Shown here one piece after another: positions 6,422 through 13,565 of a DNA stretch of 14,540 bases. The DNA is taken from NCBI GenBank assembly GCA_031277995.1, contig JAITLH010000124.1, forward strand, positions 1 through 14,540. Direction: 5' to 3'. The notes beneath the pieces are model-generated. The model had not been told where the DNA came from. It saw only the letters and a program-made list of their open reading frames with translations, and did not search any database. Positions within the stretch are counted from its first letter, which is position 1. Each line of letters begins with the position of its first letter. The position numbers were made by a program, and so were the translations under genes. This stretch comes from Deltaproteobacteria bacterium. Its GTDB lineage: Bacteria; Desulfobacterota; Desulfarculia; Adiutricales; Adiutricaceae.

Positions 6422-7630
6422 TTAGGGTTTTGGCGGGGCGGAAATTTTTTCGCGGCGAATGAGCCTGGTCAAGTAAAGCCAGCCCCAGAGGCCAAAAAAG
6501 GCCAGCATGATGACGGCCGTCAGGCGGTTTAAGCCCTGGGCCGACAGGGCCTCGGCCGGGGTAAACTCCATGACCTTTCCGGCGTAAACGCTAAAGGCCT
6601 CGACCACGCCCAGACCGGCCGGGGTCAGGTTGACGATGGTGGCGTGGATTTGGCCGCCCGAGAAAAAGACGATTTCAAAGGGGTTTAGGTAAACCCCGAA
6701 AGCGGCCAAGGTCACCCAATTAAAAAAGGCCCAGGAAAAAAAATAGCCGGCCTGGAGAACGGTCAATCTCAGAAACAGCCGGCCGTTTGAGCGCAGCAGA
6801 TCCCAGCCGTCGGCTATGGCTTGGAGTTTTGAGGGCAGTTTAAAGGGCATGCGGCCCAAAAAAAGAACCGAGCCCAGGCCAAAAAGGGCCGTTGAGCCAA
6901 AGTATATCGGCAATATGGGACTTGGCTGATGCCCCTGGGCCCAGAGATAAACCAAACCCACGAAAGCGAAAAAAGAGGCCGTGGACAGGGTCATGGTCGT
7001 GACCGATCCCAAAGTGGCCAAATAATGGGAAACCCGCATGCCCCGGTTAGAAAACAAATAAAGCCCCCTTAAACCCGAGCCGCTTTTTAGGGGGATGACG
7101 TAATTTATGGCCGAGGCGGCCATGTTTAAGGCCAAGCCTTCCAAAAAAGTCAGTTTGATGCCGTAGGCGGTAACGGGCCACCTTAATAGCTCGCTATTGA
7201 CGGTGACCATGAGTAACCACGACACTGGCAGCATGACCCAAACGACGGCCGGGATGGGCTTTTGCCAAAGGGCCTTAAACTCGGAAAAATGCTGCCAAAC
7301 GAATCGGGCGATGGCCCAGACCAGTATGACCGTTAAGGTTAAACTCAAAACGGTAAAAACCCTTTTCCTGACGGTCGAGCGATTGGCTTTTCTTTTGGCC
7401 TTGCCCGGGGTTTTTTTCGGGGCCTGGCTTGGGGCGGTTAAGGTTTCTTGGGATTGGTCTTGGTACTCCGGCGTTTGGCTTGGGGCGGGGGCCGAATCTA
7501 GCGCCGAATCTAATGCCAGATCTAGTGCCAGAGCCGGGGCCGGCTCTAGCGGCGGCTTTGGGGACCGTTCTTGGTCCTCCGGCGTTTGGGTTAAATCGGG
7601 GGCCGCTATTTTGTCATTGGCTAATTTCAC
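6422..7630 (-). CDS. LPG-synthase-TM / UPF0104 family membrane protein with disordered N-terminus
   Basis: From the GTG at 7630 the product is 402 residues. Residues 1-72 are Ala/Pro/Asp/Gln-rich and contain a near repeat (TQTPEDQERS 14-23, SQTPEYQDQS 51-60). A basic patch (72-90) precedes the first helix (about 91-111). Further helices lie near 125-145, 158-180, 203-230, 238-260, 285-312 and 368-388. The signature NLTPAGLGVVEAF (334-346) identifies the lysylphosphatidylglycerol-synthase transmembrane family, related to the flippase half of MprF and to AglD. There is no catalytic DUF2156 domain, so aminoacyl-lipid synthesis is unlikely; handling of a lipid-linked intermediate is plausible. 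An in-frame TTG at 7783 would overlap the upstream gene by over 100 bp and was rejected. The GTG lies 35 bp after that gene but has a weak ribosome binding site, so the start is uncertain. Confidence 0.8.
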   Translation of the reverse strand: MKLANDKIAAPDLTQTPEDQERSPKPPLEPAPALALDLALDSALDSAPAPSQTPEYQDQSQETLTAPSQAPKKTPGKAKRKANRSTVRKRVFTVLSLTLTVILVWAIARFVWQHFSEFKALWQKPIPAVVWVMLPVSWLLMVTVNSELLRWPVTAYGIKLTFLEGLALNMAASAINYVIPLKSGSGLRGLYLFSNRGMRVSHYLATLGSVTTMTLSTASFFAFVGLVYLWAQGHQPSPILPIYFGSTALFGLGSVLFLGRMPFKLPSKLQAIADGWDLLRSNGRLFLRLTVLQAGYFFSWAFFNWVTLAAFGVYLNPFEIVFFSGGQIHATIVNLTPAGLGVVEAFSVYAGKVMEFTPAEALSAQGLNRLTAVIMLAFFGLWGWLYLTRLIRREKISAPPKP

Positions 7631-7665
7631 GTCTAAGCTCAGCTTGGGCTTGGCCTGGGCTAGGC

Positions 7666-8652
7666 TTAGGCCAGGGGGGTGAGATAGGGGCTCTCGGCTT
7701 GCCCGAGTTCGTTTTCCATTAGTTGGAAAAGTTTTTTGGTGATGGGGCCGGCTTGGCCCGAGCCGATGATTTGGCCGTCCCAAGAGCTTACGCCCAAAAC
7801 GTCAAAGGAGGTGGTGGTCAAAAAGATTTCGGCCACCTCGGCCTTTAGTTTGGATTGGGTAAAGTCCCTTATTTCCACGCCTTTTAAGTCGCCTTGGGCA
7901 ACTAGGGTTTGGGCCAAGGCCATGACCCTGGATAAGGTAATGCCCCTAAGGATTCTCGAGGCGCTGGGGACGCATAAATGGCCGGATTTGGTGACGACGA
8001 CGACGTTTTCCGTCGCGCCTTCGGTCAAATAGCCGGAGTGATCGAAACTGACCACGTAATCGGCGCCCTGGTCGATGGCGGCTTTTTTGGCCAAAGCGTT
8101 ATCGAGGTAATCGCAGGACTTGATGTCGGCGTTACGGATTTTGGCCGGGAAGGGGGAGGTGGCCAATTTCACGCCCTTTTCGTAGACCTCCGGGCTGGGC
8201 CTTTTAAGTTTGGTGGTGACTAAGTAAAGCTGGCTGCCGCCCACGGAATCGTAGGGGTTTACCGAAAAACTGCCCGGGCCCCGGGAAACGGTTAACCTGA
8301 CGACGAAATCCTCATGGCCGCCCAGGCGGTAAGCCCCTTTTAAAACGTCGAGGATCTCGTGATTGGTCATGGGGATGGTCAATTCCAGGGCCCCGGCCGA
8401 GTGGCACAGGCGGTCAAAATGCTCGAAAAAACAATAAGCCCGTCCGTTTACGCATTTGAAGGATTCGAAAACCGCGTCGCCCCGGTGGGTCATGTGATCG
8501 TCGGGGGGCACTCCCCATATGGAGGGATCGGTGGAATAGCCGCCCCAGACGGTTGAGAACATGACGAAGTAGTTTTCCTGCCAGGGTTTTTTATTGTTTA
8601 GCTGGGTTTGCAAGAGTTCGCTGGGGGTGAAAGAAGGCCAGGTTTTAGCCAT
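7666..8652 (-). CDS. Class IV PLP aminotransferase (BCAT/DAAT/ADC-lyase fold)
   Basis: A 328-residue fold-type IV PLP enzyme. The Schiff-base lysine is Lys178 in ADIKSCDYLDNALAKKAA. Glu211 in LTEGATENV is the residue near the pyridine nitrogen. DDHMTHRGDAVFESF (51-65) is the family's N-terminal motif. The C-terminal part has SRILRGITLSRV and the TTTSFDVLGV loop. Overall wording resembles plant D-amino-acid aminotransferase/ADC lyase more than IlvE, but branched-chain or D-amino-acid transamination and aminodeoxychorismate lyase cannot be separated by eye. The start at 8652 replaces a longer frame from 8733 because AAGGAG lies ten bases before it and the extra 27 residues are not family-like. 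It lies 100 bp after rpe and 35 bp before the membrane protein gene, and is probably co-transcribed with both. Confidence 0.88.
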   Translation of the reverse strand: MAKTWPSFTPSELLQTQLNNKKPWQENYFVMFSTVWGGYSTDPSIWGVPPDDHMTHRGDAVFESFKCVNGRAYCFFEHFDRLCHSAGALELTIPMTNHEILDVLKGAYRLGGHEDFVVRLTVSRGPGSFSVNPYDSVGGSQLYLVTTKLKRPSPEVYEKGVKLATSPFPAKIRNADIKSCDYLDNALAKKAAIDQGADYVVSFDHSGYLTEGATENVVVVTKSGHLCVPSASRILRGITLSRVMALAQTLVAQGDLKGVEIRDFTQSKLKAEVAEIFLTTTSFDVLGVSSWDGQIIGSGQAGPITKKLFQLMENELGQAESPYLTPLA

Positions 8653-8662
8653 TGTGTTTAGA

Positions 8663-8668
8663 CTCCTT
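8663..8668 (-). promoter_or_regulatory. Ribosome binding site deciding the aminotransferase start
   Basis: The minus strand reads AAGGAG, a six-base Shine-Dalgarno match, ten bases before the ATG at 8652. It lies inside the longer open frame from 8733 and argues for the shorter protein. Confidence 0.75.
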
Positions 8669-8751
8669 GGGGAGGGTTGGAAGGCGCTTGGGGGATCCGG
8701 AAGCGTTAATAATTTCGATCGCCACGTGGCCAAAAAAAACTTAGGGCCGGG

Positions 8752-9402
8752 TCAAACGCTTTGGCGCAGGTTTTTGACGGCCTGGGCGTAGTTTGGGCTT
8801 GAGTAAAGGTGCGAGCCGCTAACCAAAACGGTGGCCCCGGCGGCCACCAAGGCGCGGGCGGTTTTGTCCGTGACCCCGCCGTCAATCTCGATGGGAATCG
8901 ACAGGCCAAGGCTGGATAAAATCTCGGAGAGTTTTTTGGTTTTATTGACGGTTGACTCGATGAAAGGCTGGCCGCTAAAACCAGGGTTTACGCCCATAAG
9001 CACGATGAGTTCCAACATTTCCAGGGCGTCTTCCAAACCGGCCAGCGCCGTGTAGGGGTTTAGGGCCAGGCCCGGCTTGGCCCCGGATTGGACTATCGAG
9101 CTTAAAATTTTATGCGCATGGACGGCCGCTTCCAAGTGAACCGATACGTAATGGGCCCCGGCTTGGGCGAAAATCGGGGCGTAGGTCAAGGGGTCGGAAA
9201 CCATCAGGTGACAATCCAAAGTCAAATCGGTGGCCTTCCTGGCCACCTCCACCACCCAGGGCCCAAAAGTGAGGTTGGGGGCGAAATGGCCGTCGATGAC
9301 GTCAATGTGAATCCAATCGGCCCCGGCGTCTTCCATGGCTTTGATTTCCTCGGCCAAGCGTCCCCGGTCAGCCGAGAGGATGGAAGGGGCTATTTTAATC
9401 AT
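8752..9402 (-). CDS. rpe: Ribulose-phosphate 3-epimerase
   Basis: A 216-residue TIM-barrel enzyme of normal length. It interconverts ribulose 5-phosphate and xylulose 5-phosphate in the cytoplasmic pentose phosphate pathway. Metal and catalytic residues are all present: His32 and Asp34 in HIDVIDGHF, His65 in DCHLMV, and Asp174 in IEIDGGV. APSILSAD (5-12) is the classic N-terminal motif. The phosphate loop reads MGVNPGFSGQ (136-145) where most members have M-S/T-VNPGFGGQ, so two small substitutions are visible. The ATG at 9402 has GGAG 11 bases upstream. It lies between the small membrane protein gene (92 bp upstream) and the aminotransferase (100 bp downstream), all leftward. Confidence 0.95.
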   Translation of the reverse strand: MIKIAPSILSADRGRLAEEIKAMEDAGADWIHIDVIDGHFAPNLTFGPWVVEVARKATDLTLDCHLMVSDPLTYAPIFAQAGAHYVSVHLEAAVHAHKILSSIVQSGAKPGLALNPYTALAGLEDALEMLELIVLMGVNPGFSGQPFIESTVNKTKKLSEILSSLGLSIPIEIDGGVTDKTARALVAAGATVLVSGSHLYSSPNYAQAVKNLRQSV

Positions 9403-9494
9403 TTATGCGTATTCTCCAAACCCGGCCAAACCGGGCGGGACAAAGACGGTTTATGGGGAAAAGGCGCCGAATCGGGCTAGGCTTTCGGGTTTTT

Positions 9495-9962
9495 TTAATC
9501 TTCAAGCCTTATGAAAGGCCAAGTGATAAGAAAAACCAAATACAGGACGGCTAAGTCTATTAGTATATAAAACGCTTCTTCAAAGTTAATTGGCAATTCG
9601 ATTAAACATATGACTGAGATGATTTCAAATATTATCACTATTTTAGACATAAATTTAACGTTATGTTCAACATTATCAGCCACTGGAAGATTGTCTTTGT
9701 AGATTAATATATAAATTAAATATACTGGAGTTAACAAATTTGCATAAAAAGGTAATAATTGTATGATAAAAAAATCAATCTTAGCTAACGTTAATTCGAA
9801 AATAGTACTTTCAATGCTTACTCTATAAGCGTCACTTATGGTATTCTGGGTAAATGCCATGGCGTAGATAATTATAAAATTTAAAGTAAAATATCCAATT
9901 AAAACAAAATAAAGGCTAAACTTACGTAGCCCTTTAAACACGAATGGATTGTCGTAACTCAT
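9495..9962 (-). CDS. Small four-helix membrane protein, AT-rich gene, function unknown
   Basis: A 155-residue protein of unrecognised family. Hydrophobic segments lie near 16-36, 62-88, 104-123 and 129-150. The ends and the loop at about 89-103 (KDNLPVADNVEHNVKFMSK) are polar. There is no signal peptide cleavage site and no cysteine motif. The gene is far more AT-rich than its neighbours, rich in ATT, ATA and AAA codons and nearly free of GGCC, which points to foreign origin or relaxed constraint. The start at 9962 has only a weak ribosome binding site. It sits directly before rpe with 92 bp between. Long uninterrupted frame, helix pattern and positive-inside ends support a real gene. Function cannot be inferred. 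Confidence 0.6.
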   Translation of the reverse strand: MSYDNPFVFKGLRKFSLYFVLIGYFTLNFIIIYAMAFTQNTISDAYRVSIESTIFELTLAKIDFFIIQLLPFYANLLTPVYLIYILIYKDNLPVADNVEHNVKFMSKIVIIFEIISVICLIELPINFEEAFYILIDLAVLYLVFLITWPFIRLED

Positions 9963-10053
9963 AAGTCAGCCCGCTTGACCTTTTGAAAGGGGCTAAACCC
10001 ATCAAAAGGCGTAAACGTCCAAAGCCCCTCGGCCCATCGCGAAATAGACCATT

Positions 10054-10119
10054 GGGCCAATCCCCAGGCCAATCAGTGGGCCAATCCCTGGGCAAATCCC
10101 CGGGCCAACATTGGGCCCC
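10054..10119. repeat. Degenerate 11-13-bp tandem repeats, consensus GGGCCAATCCCC
   Basis: Successive units begin at 10054, 10067, 10078, 10090 and 10102, with a partial unit from 10113. The best match the consensus exactly or with one change; others are shortened to 11 bases. The unit contains GGCC, the word that dominates this genome. It may be a slipped-strand expansion or a multi-site binding region. Confidence 0.7.
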
Positions 10120-10441
10120 GAGGGTAGGCGTTTGTCCCCATGGGACTTAAAAAAAACTTCCCCGGGTGGGGATTAAAAAAAAATGGCGAAAATACGCCTT
10201 CTCCAAGGTTCGATCGTTTGGGAGGCCTATTTTTCGCGGCGAAAAAAACCCGAGGAGGTTTGGCGCTCCTTTGGGCAAATATTATAGAAATACGCCGCGA
10301 AATACAAGCCGAATGAAGTTAATTTATCCAAAGGCGTTATCCATACTTAACCTTAACGGCGTCGAGTCTAGTCAAGCCTTCCGAAAACAATCCAAAAGGG
10401 GTCAGTTCAATCGGTTCCCGCTTTGGCCTAGACCCCCCATC

Positions 10442-10467
10442 AGGCCGCGAGGACGGCCTCGCGGCCT
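10442..10467. repeat. 11-bp perfect hairpin, 4-base loop
   Basis: AGGCCGCGAGG (10442-10452) pairs with CCTCGCGGCCT (10457-10467) around ACGG. As RNA it is very stable. No U tract follows on the plus strand. Role unknown. Confidence 0.6.
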
Positions 10468-10486
10468 AGGGGCTGTTGGCCATGGC

Positions 10487-10514
10487 CATGGGCTACGGGC
10501 CATGGGCTACGGGC
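10487..10514. repeat. Perfect 14-bp tandem duplication CATGGGCTACGGGC x2
   Basis: Two identical adjacent copies lie at 10487-10500 and 10501-10514. They are flanked by partial copies (CCATGG before, GGGCTAAGGGCATTGGCC after). They end about 50 bp before the start of the DegT-type gene, next to its likely promoter. Confidence 0.75.
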
Positions 10515-10529
10515 TAAGGGCATTGGCCC

Positions 10530-10559
10530 TTGCCTAAAAGCCCGGGGAGCGTTTAGAAT
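10530..10559 (+). promoter_or_regulatory. Possible promoter giving a leaderless DegT-type mRNA
   Basis: TTGCCT (10530-10535) and TAGAAT (10554-10559) are 18 bp apart, close to a sigma-70 promoter. Transcription would start near 10566, the A of the ATG. No normally spaced ribosome binding site exists (GGGGG is only one base away from the ATG), which fits a leaderless message. Confidence 0.35.
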
Positions 10560-10565
10560 GGGGGC

Positions 10566-11705
10566 ATGAAAGTACCCATACTAAAAATCCCCTTTGACGA
10601 AAACGACGCCGCCGAGATTTCCCGCGAGCTTAGGGACCTTTTGCTGGAAGGCCGTTTGGCCATGGGCTCCAAGGTGGCCCGCTTTGAGGAATCGTTTCGG
10701 GACTTCGTCAAAAGCCGATACGCCCTTGGCGCGTCCAGCGGGACGGGCGCTTTGGAGCTTATTTTTCGGGCTTTGCGGGAGAAATTCGGAAAGGAGCCCG
10801 GAGCCGTGGCCGTCCCGGCCAATACCTTCATGGCCAGTTGTTTGGCCCCCATCGCCGCCGGTTTTAAGATAATCTTAATCGACTGCGACCCGGACCATTT
10901 CCAATTGTGCCCCAAGGATCTGGCCAAAAAAATTACCCCGGAGACCAGGGCCGTGCTTTTAGTCCACCTGGGCGGTTTCATTTCCCCGGCTTGGGCCCAA
11001 ATAAAGGCCATAGCCGAAAAAAATAACGCCGTTTTGATTGAGGACGCCGCCCACGCCCATGGGGCCCAAGCCGACGGCCATGGGGCCGGAACCCTAGGCT
11101 TGGCCGGGGCCTTTTCTTTCTATCCCACCAAGGTCCTGACCACGGCCGAAGGCGGCATGGCGGTAACTTCCAGTGACGAGCTTTACCAAAAAATGTTGGC
11201 CATCCGCCAGCACGGCCAACAAAGGCCGGGCTCGAATGTCCACCAAACCTTTGGGCTAAATTACCGGCCTTCCGAGATCCATGCCCTATTGGGCCTAAAC
11301 ATGATGGCCAAGGCCGATTGGATTTTGGCCGAAAGGAGAAAGGCCGCGGCCAACTACGATGGGCTCTTGAAAGATTGCCCCATTAAGTTAGTCACCGCGC
11401 CCCCCAACCACAAGCCCAGCTATTACAAATACATGGCCTTGCTGGAAAGCTCCGTAAACCGCGACGAGTTAAAGCGCGAGCTCAAAGACGGGTATGAAAT
11501 CTCCCTGGCCGGGGAGGTTTATTCCACGCCGGCTAACCTTCAGCCCTTTTGGGACAATAACCCGGACCTTTTGGCCCAAAAAATTACCCCCTTGCCCAAT
11601 TGCGAACTAATCGCCGCCAGGCAAATCTGCCTGCCCATCTACCCGGGGCTAAGCTTTGAGGCCCAAAAATACGTCGCCGACTCCCTGGCCAAGGTCCTCA
11701 AATAA
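10566..11705 (+). CDS. DegT/DnrJ/EryC1/StrS-family sugar aminotransferase
   Basis: A 379-residue PLP enzyme of fold type I. Members transfer an amino group from glutamate or glutamine to a nucleotide-linked keto-sugar, for surface glycans or secondary metabolites. Visible motifs are SSGTGALE (58-65, phosphate binding), VPANTFMA (83-90), IEDAAHAHGA (158-167, with Asp160 contacting the pyridine ring) and the Schiff-base Lys189 in FSFYPTKVLTTAEGGM. NYRPSEIHALLG follows, as usual. The sugar substrate cannot be told. There are no glycosyltransferase or nucleotide-sugar genes beside it, so the pathway context is missing. The start at 10566 fits the family N-terminus. A hairpin that includes the stop codon probably ends the transcript. 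Confidence 0.9.
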   Translation: MKVPILKIPFDENDAAEISRELRDLLLEGRLAMGSKVARFEESFRDFVKSRYALGASSGTGALELIFRALREKFGKEPGAVAVPANTFMASCLAPIAAGFKIILIDCDPDHFQLCPKDLAKKITPETRAVLLVHLGGFISPAWAQIKAIAEKNNAVLIEDAAHAHGAQADGHGAGTLGLAGAFSFYPTKVLTTAEGGMAVTSSDELYQKMLAIRQHGQQRPGSNVHQTFGLNYRPSEIHALLGLNMMAKADWILAERRKAAANYDGLLKDCPIKLVTAPPNHKPSYYKYMALLESSVNRDELKRELKDGYEISLAGEVYSTPANLQPFWDNNPDLLAQKITPLPNCELIAARQICLPIYPGLSFEAQKYVADSLAKVLK

Positions 11706-11724
11706 TCGATTGGGCGATTATTTT
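11700..11724 (+). terminator. Terminator overlapping the DegT-type stop codon
   Basis: AAATAATCG (11700-11708) pairs with CGATTATTT (11715-11723) around ATTGGG, followed by one more T and then GGGCCC. The TAA stop (11703-11705) lies inside the left arm. The stem is AT-rich and the U tract short, so it may be inefficient. Confidence 0.45.
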
Positions 11725-11868
11725 GGGCCCAAAAAAAACTCCCGCCGTTTTTCCCCACCGATAATTTAGATTATAAAGCCGCGCCATCGTTTGCCGCCCC
11801 CCCTGGGCCTTTCCAATGGCCCCCGGGGTTAGCGAGGGGATTATTTACTCGCCCATCGTTAAATCGCC

Positions 11869-11897
11869 TTGATTCTAGGGCGCTATTTGGCTATGAT
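11869..11897 (+). promoter_or_regulatory. Sigma-70-like promoter upstream of the AAA+ ATPase
   Basis: TTGATT (11869-11874) and TATGAT (11892-11897) are separated by exactly 17 bp. They match TTGACA and TATAAT at four and five positions. Transcription would start near 11904, leaving a leader of about 260 bases before the ATPase start at 12166. Confidence 0.55.
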
Positions 11898-12040
11898 TAT
11901 TTCATCATGGTTTGGGCCTATCCCGTCTTGGTTTTTGACGCTTTTGGCGGGGAGGGAACGCTTTTTTCCCTTGGCCAAAAAACCCTGGGCCAATAAGGGC
12001 GAGAAAAAAACCAAGCCCGTTTTAGGCCCCCAAGGTAAGC

Positions 12041-12088
12041 CGACGGCCTTGACGCCGTCGCCGTTGGCCTTAGCGTCAAGGTTTTTTT
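12041..12088 (+). terminator. Candidate attenuator: terminator hairpin with a competing hairpin
   Basis: CCTTGACGC (12047-12055) pairs perfectly with GCGTCAAGG (12073-12081), and T7 follows (12082-12088): a good intrinsic terminator, though its loop is 17 bases. The left arm is shared with another perfect hairpin, CGACGGC (12041-12047) with GCCGTCG (12054-12060), so the two cannot form together. This is the architecture of transcription attenuation. It lies 78 bases before the ATPase start. Confidence 0.5.
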
Positions 12089-12165
12089 ACTTGAGGGGCG
12101 AATTTTGGCCCGAGGGGGCTTTAGAAAAGTTTGTCATCTCGTTAAAATGAAAGGGGGCAACCTGG

Positions 12166-13185
12166 ATGGCCAGGGCCGATTTACTATGCGAAGCCATTCG
12201 CTGCGGCTTAAATAACGACAAAACCCGGTTGGTCAAGGTGGCCGAGGCCATTTGCGCCGAGGAGAGAGCCAAGCGACATGGCGTCTTGGCCAACCAGATT
12301 GAAAAAATTATTCGGGATAACGCTAACTTGGGACCAAGGTCCCTAAACGCTCCTTTGGCGCTTACGGGAAACGGAGATCTTTTGGTCTCAGAAAAAATAC
12401 CCGAAAAAAGGCTTAGCCATCTGATTCTGCCTCAGGGTGTCGCGACTGGCTGCGAAGAACTAATCGAAGAACAACTAAGGGCGGACTTAATTCGATCTTA
12501 CGGGGTGGAGCCCAGAAACAAGATCCTTTTAATCGGGCCGCCCGGAAACGGCAAGACTTCATTGGCGGAGGCCATCGCCGAGGCCCTGACGCTACCCATT
12601 TTTACCGTCAAGTACGAGAGCGTAATTGGCTCGTATTTAGGTGAAACCGCCTCCCGCTTAAATAAGCTTTTTAACCACTTAAAAACGCGTAAGTGTGTCC
12701 TTTTTTTTGACGAGTTTGAAACCATCGGCAAAGAGCGAGGCGATCTTCACGAGACCGGGGAAATTAAGCGCGTGGTAAGTTCGCTTCTTCTCCATCTTGA
12801 CGCCCTCCCCAGCCACGTCGTGGCCATAGCCGCCACCAACCATGAATCTTTGCTTGATAAGGCTGCCTGGAGGAGGTTTCAAATCCAATTGGCGCTTCCC
12901 AAGCCCACCCAGGCTGACTTGGAAAAGTGGTTGGAACTATTCATGGCCAGAAACGGGGCCAACGGTTTTTCCTTTGGTATACCCTTCCCGAAAATGGCCA
13001 AAAAACTTTTGGGTAGAAGCTATGCCGAAGCCGAGGAATTCGCCCTGGCCGTTTACCGGCAATTTATCCTACGCGGGCCCGAGGCGATAACCAAGGACCT
13101 CACCCTCAAGCAGTTGTCGCGACTACCCCGCCTGGGCCCCGGCCCGGGCCCGGGCTTTGAAAACCCATCGGAAGGCCTTAATTAA
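12166..13185 (+). CDS. AAA+ ATPase of the subtilase-associated type, partner missing
   Basis: A 339-residue single-domain AAA+ protein (SpoVK/Ycf46-like). Walker A is GPPGNGKT (124-131, Lys130). A pore-loop-like segment reads KYESVIGSYLGETASRL (149-165). Walker B is VLFFDEFE (178-185, Asp182, Glu183). Sensor 1 is Asn225 in IAATNH, and arginine fingers lie in AAWRRF (233-238). The helical N-terminus (MARADLL to AEERAKRHGVLANQ) and the WRRF region match, from memory, ATPases encoded directly before an S8 subtilisin-like protease. No such protease follows: the next 395 bp are non-coding. The ATG at 12166 has GGGGG about eight bases upstream. The C-terminus carries a GPGPGPG stretch from a simple CCCGGG repeat. 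It probably unfolds or remodels a protein substrate; biological role unknown. Confidence 0.85.
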   Translation: MARADLLCEAIRCGLNNDKTRLVKVAEAICAEERAKRHGVLANQIEKIIRDNANLGPRSLNAPLALTGNGDLLVSEKIPEKRLSHLILPQGVATGCEELIEEQLRADLIRSYGVEPRNKILLIGPPGNGKTSLAEAIAEALTLPIFTVKYESVIGSYLGETASRLNKLFNHLKTRKCVLFFDEFETIGKERGDLHETGEIKRVVSSLLLHLDALPSHVVAIAATNHESLLDKAAWRRFQIQLALPKPTQADLEKWLELFMARNGANGFSFGIPFPKMAKKLLGRSYAEAEEFALAVYRQFILRGPEAITKDLTLKQLSRLPRLGPGPGPGFENPSEGLN

Positions 13186-13196
13186 TCTCCGTCCAA

Positions 13197-13227
13197 GGCG
13201 GCCAGGGGCGGCGGCCAGGGGTTTTTT
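13197..13227 (+). repeat. Direct repeat GGCGGCCAGGGG x2 followed by T6
   Basis: Identical copies lie at 13197-13208 and 13210-13221, separated by one C and followed by TTTTTT (13222-13227). It is located 12 bases after the ATPase stop codon. There is no good stem, so it is not called a terminator. Confidence 0.6.
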
Positions 13228-13536
13228 AGCCGTTTTGTTCCAATGTCGGCCAAAAACGGTTTGGAAATTCGAGGGGGGCGTCCAAGGGATTTCGTTGGGT
13301 CATATTTTTGGGTTCACCCCCCTTCGCGAATTGGCCAACAAACGGTCAAAAAGGGGCCCAGGCGGCCTTTCGCGATCCAGGTTGGGGGGTAAGATGGGGT
13401 CAAGTCGTCCCAGGGGCTCTGAGGGGCTTTCGCGGGCGTTTTGGCCATCGCCTAGGCCAGGTCCCGAGGCGAGGCGTTTGGCCAGGGCCAGGTGGGCGCT
13501 AGGGGCGGGAAAAAGCCCCGGGCGCCTTTGGCGATT

Positions 13537-13565
13537 AAAAAAACTTCCCAAAAAAGTTGGGAAGT
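13537..13565 (-). terminator. Leftward-oriented intrinsic terminator
   Basis: A perfect 9-bp stem (ACTTCCCAA 13543-13551, TTGGGAAGT 13557-13565) has a 5-base loop. On the minus strand it is followed by a T run (13543-13537). It lies directly before the ribosome binding site of the rightward flavoprotein gene. It could block antisense transcription, or serve as an operator or leader hairpin for that gene. Confidence 0.5.

Larger units (their letters stand above)
9963..10565. other. Gene-free repeat-rich region, 603 bp
   Basis: The region separates the leftward block from the rightward aminotransferase gene. It contains the 12-bp repeats at 10054-10119, an 11-bp hairpin at 10442-10467, the perfect 14-bp tandem repeat at 10487-10514 and a possible promoter at 10530-10559. 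An open frame at 10166-10537 gives an Arg/Pro/Gly-rich translation without any domain and is not accepted. Confidence 0.55.
11706..12165. other. Intergenic leader region before the AAA+ ATPase
   Basis: 460 bp without an accepted gene. It holds a near-consensus promoter (11869-11897) and, some 140 bases downstream, two mutually exclusive hairpins (12041-12088). An open frame runs through 11869-12150 from a TTG, but has no ribosome binding site and no recognisable domain. Confidence 0.5.

Noticed and set aside
7631..7783. TTG-initiated longer form of the UPF0104 protein
   Set aside because: It would overlap the aminotransferase gene by over 100 bp and adds no family-like sequence.
8653..8733. 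Longer N-terminus of the class IV aminotransferase
   Set aside because: A strong AAGGAG site lies within it, ten bases before the ATG at 8652, and the extension is not family-like.
10200..10420. Possible tRNA, from GGTTCGATC and GTTCAATC words
   Set aside because: No acceptor stem, anticodon arm or correct spacing could be built around either word.
10166..10537. Rightward frame of 123 codons, Arg/Pro/Gly-rich
   Set aside because: The translation follows repeats and hairpins, lacks any domain, and changes character along its length as non-coding frames do.
11869..12150. Rightward frame of 93 codons before the AAA+ gene
   Set aside because: It starts with a TTG that coincides with a good -35 element, has no ribosome binding site, and runs through a T7 terminator hairpin.
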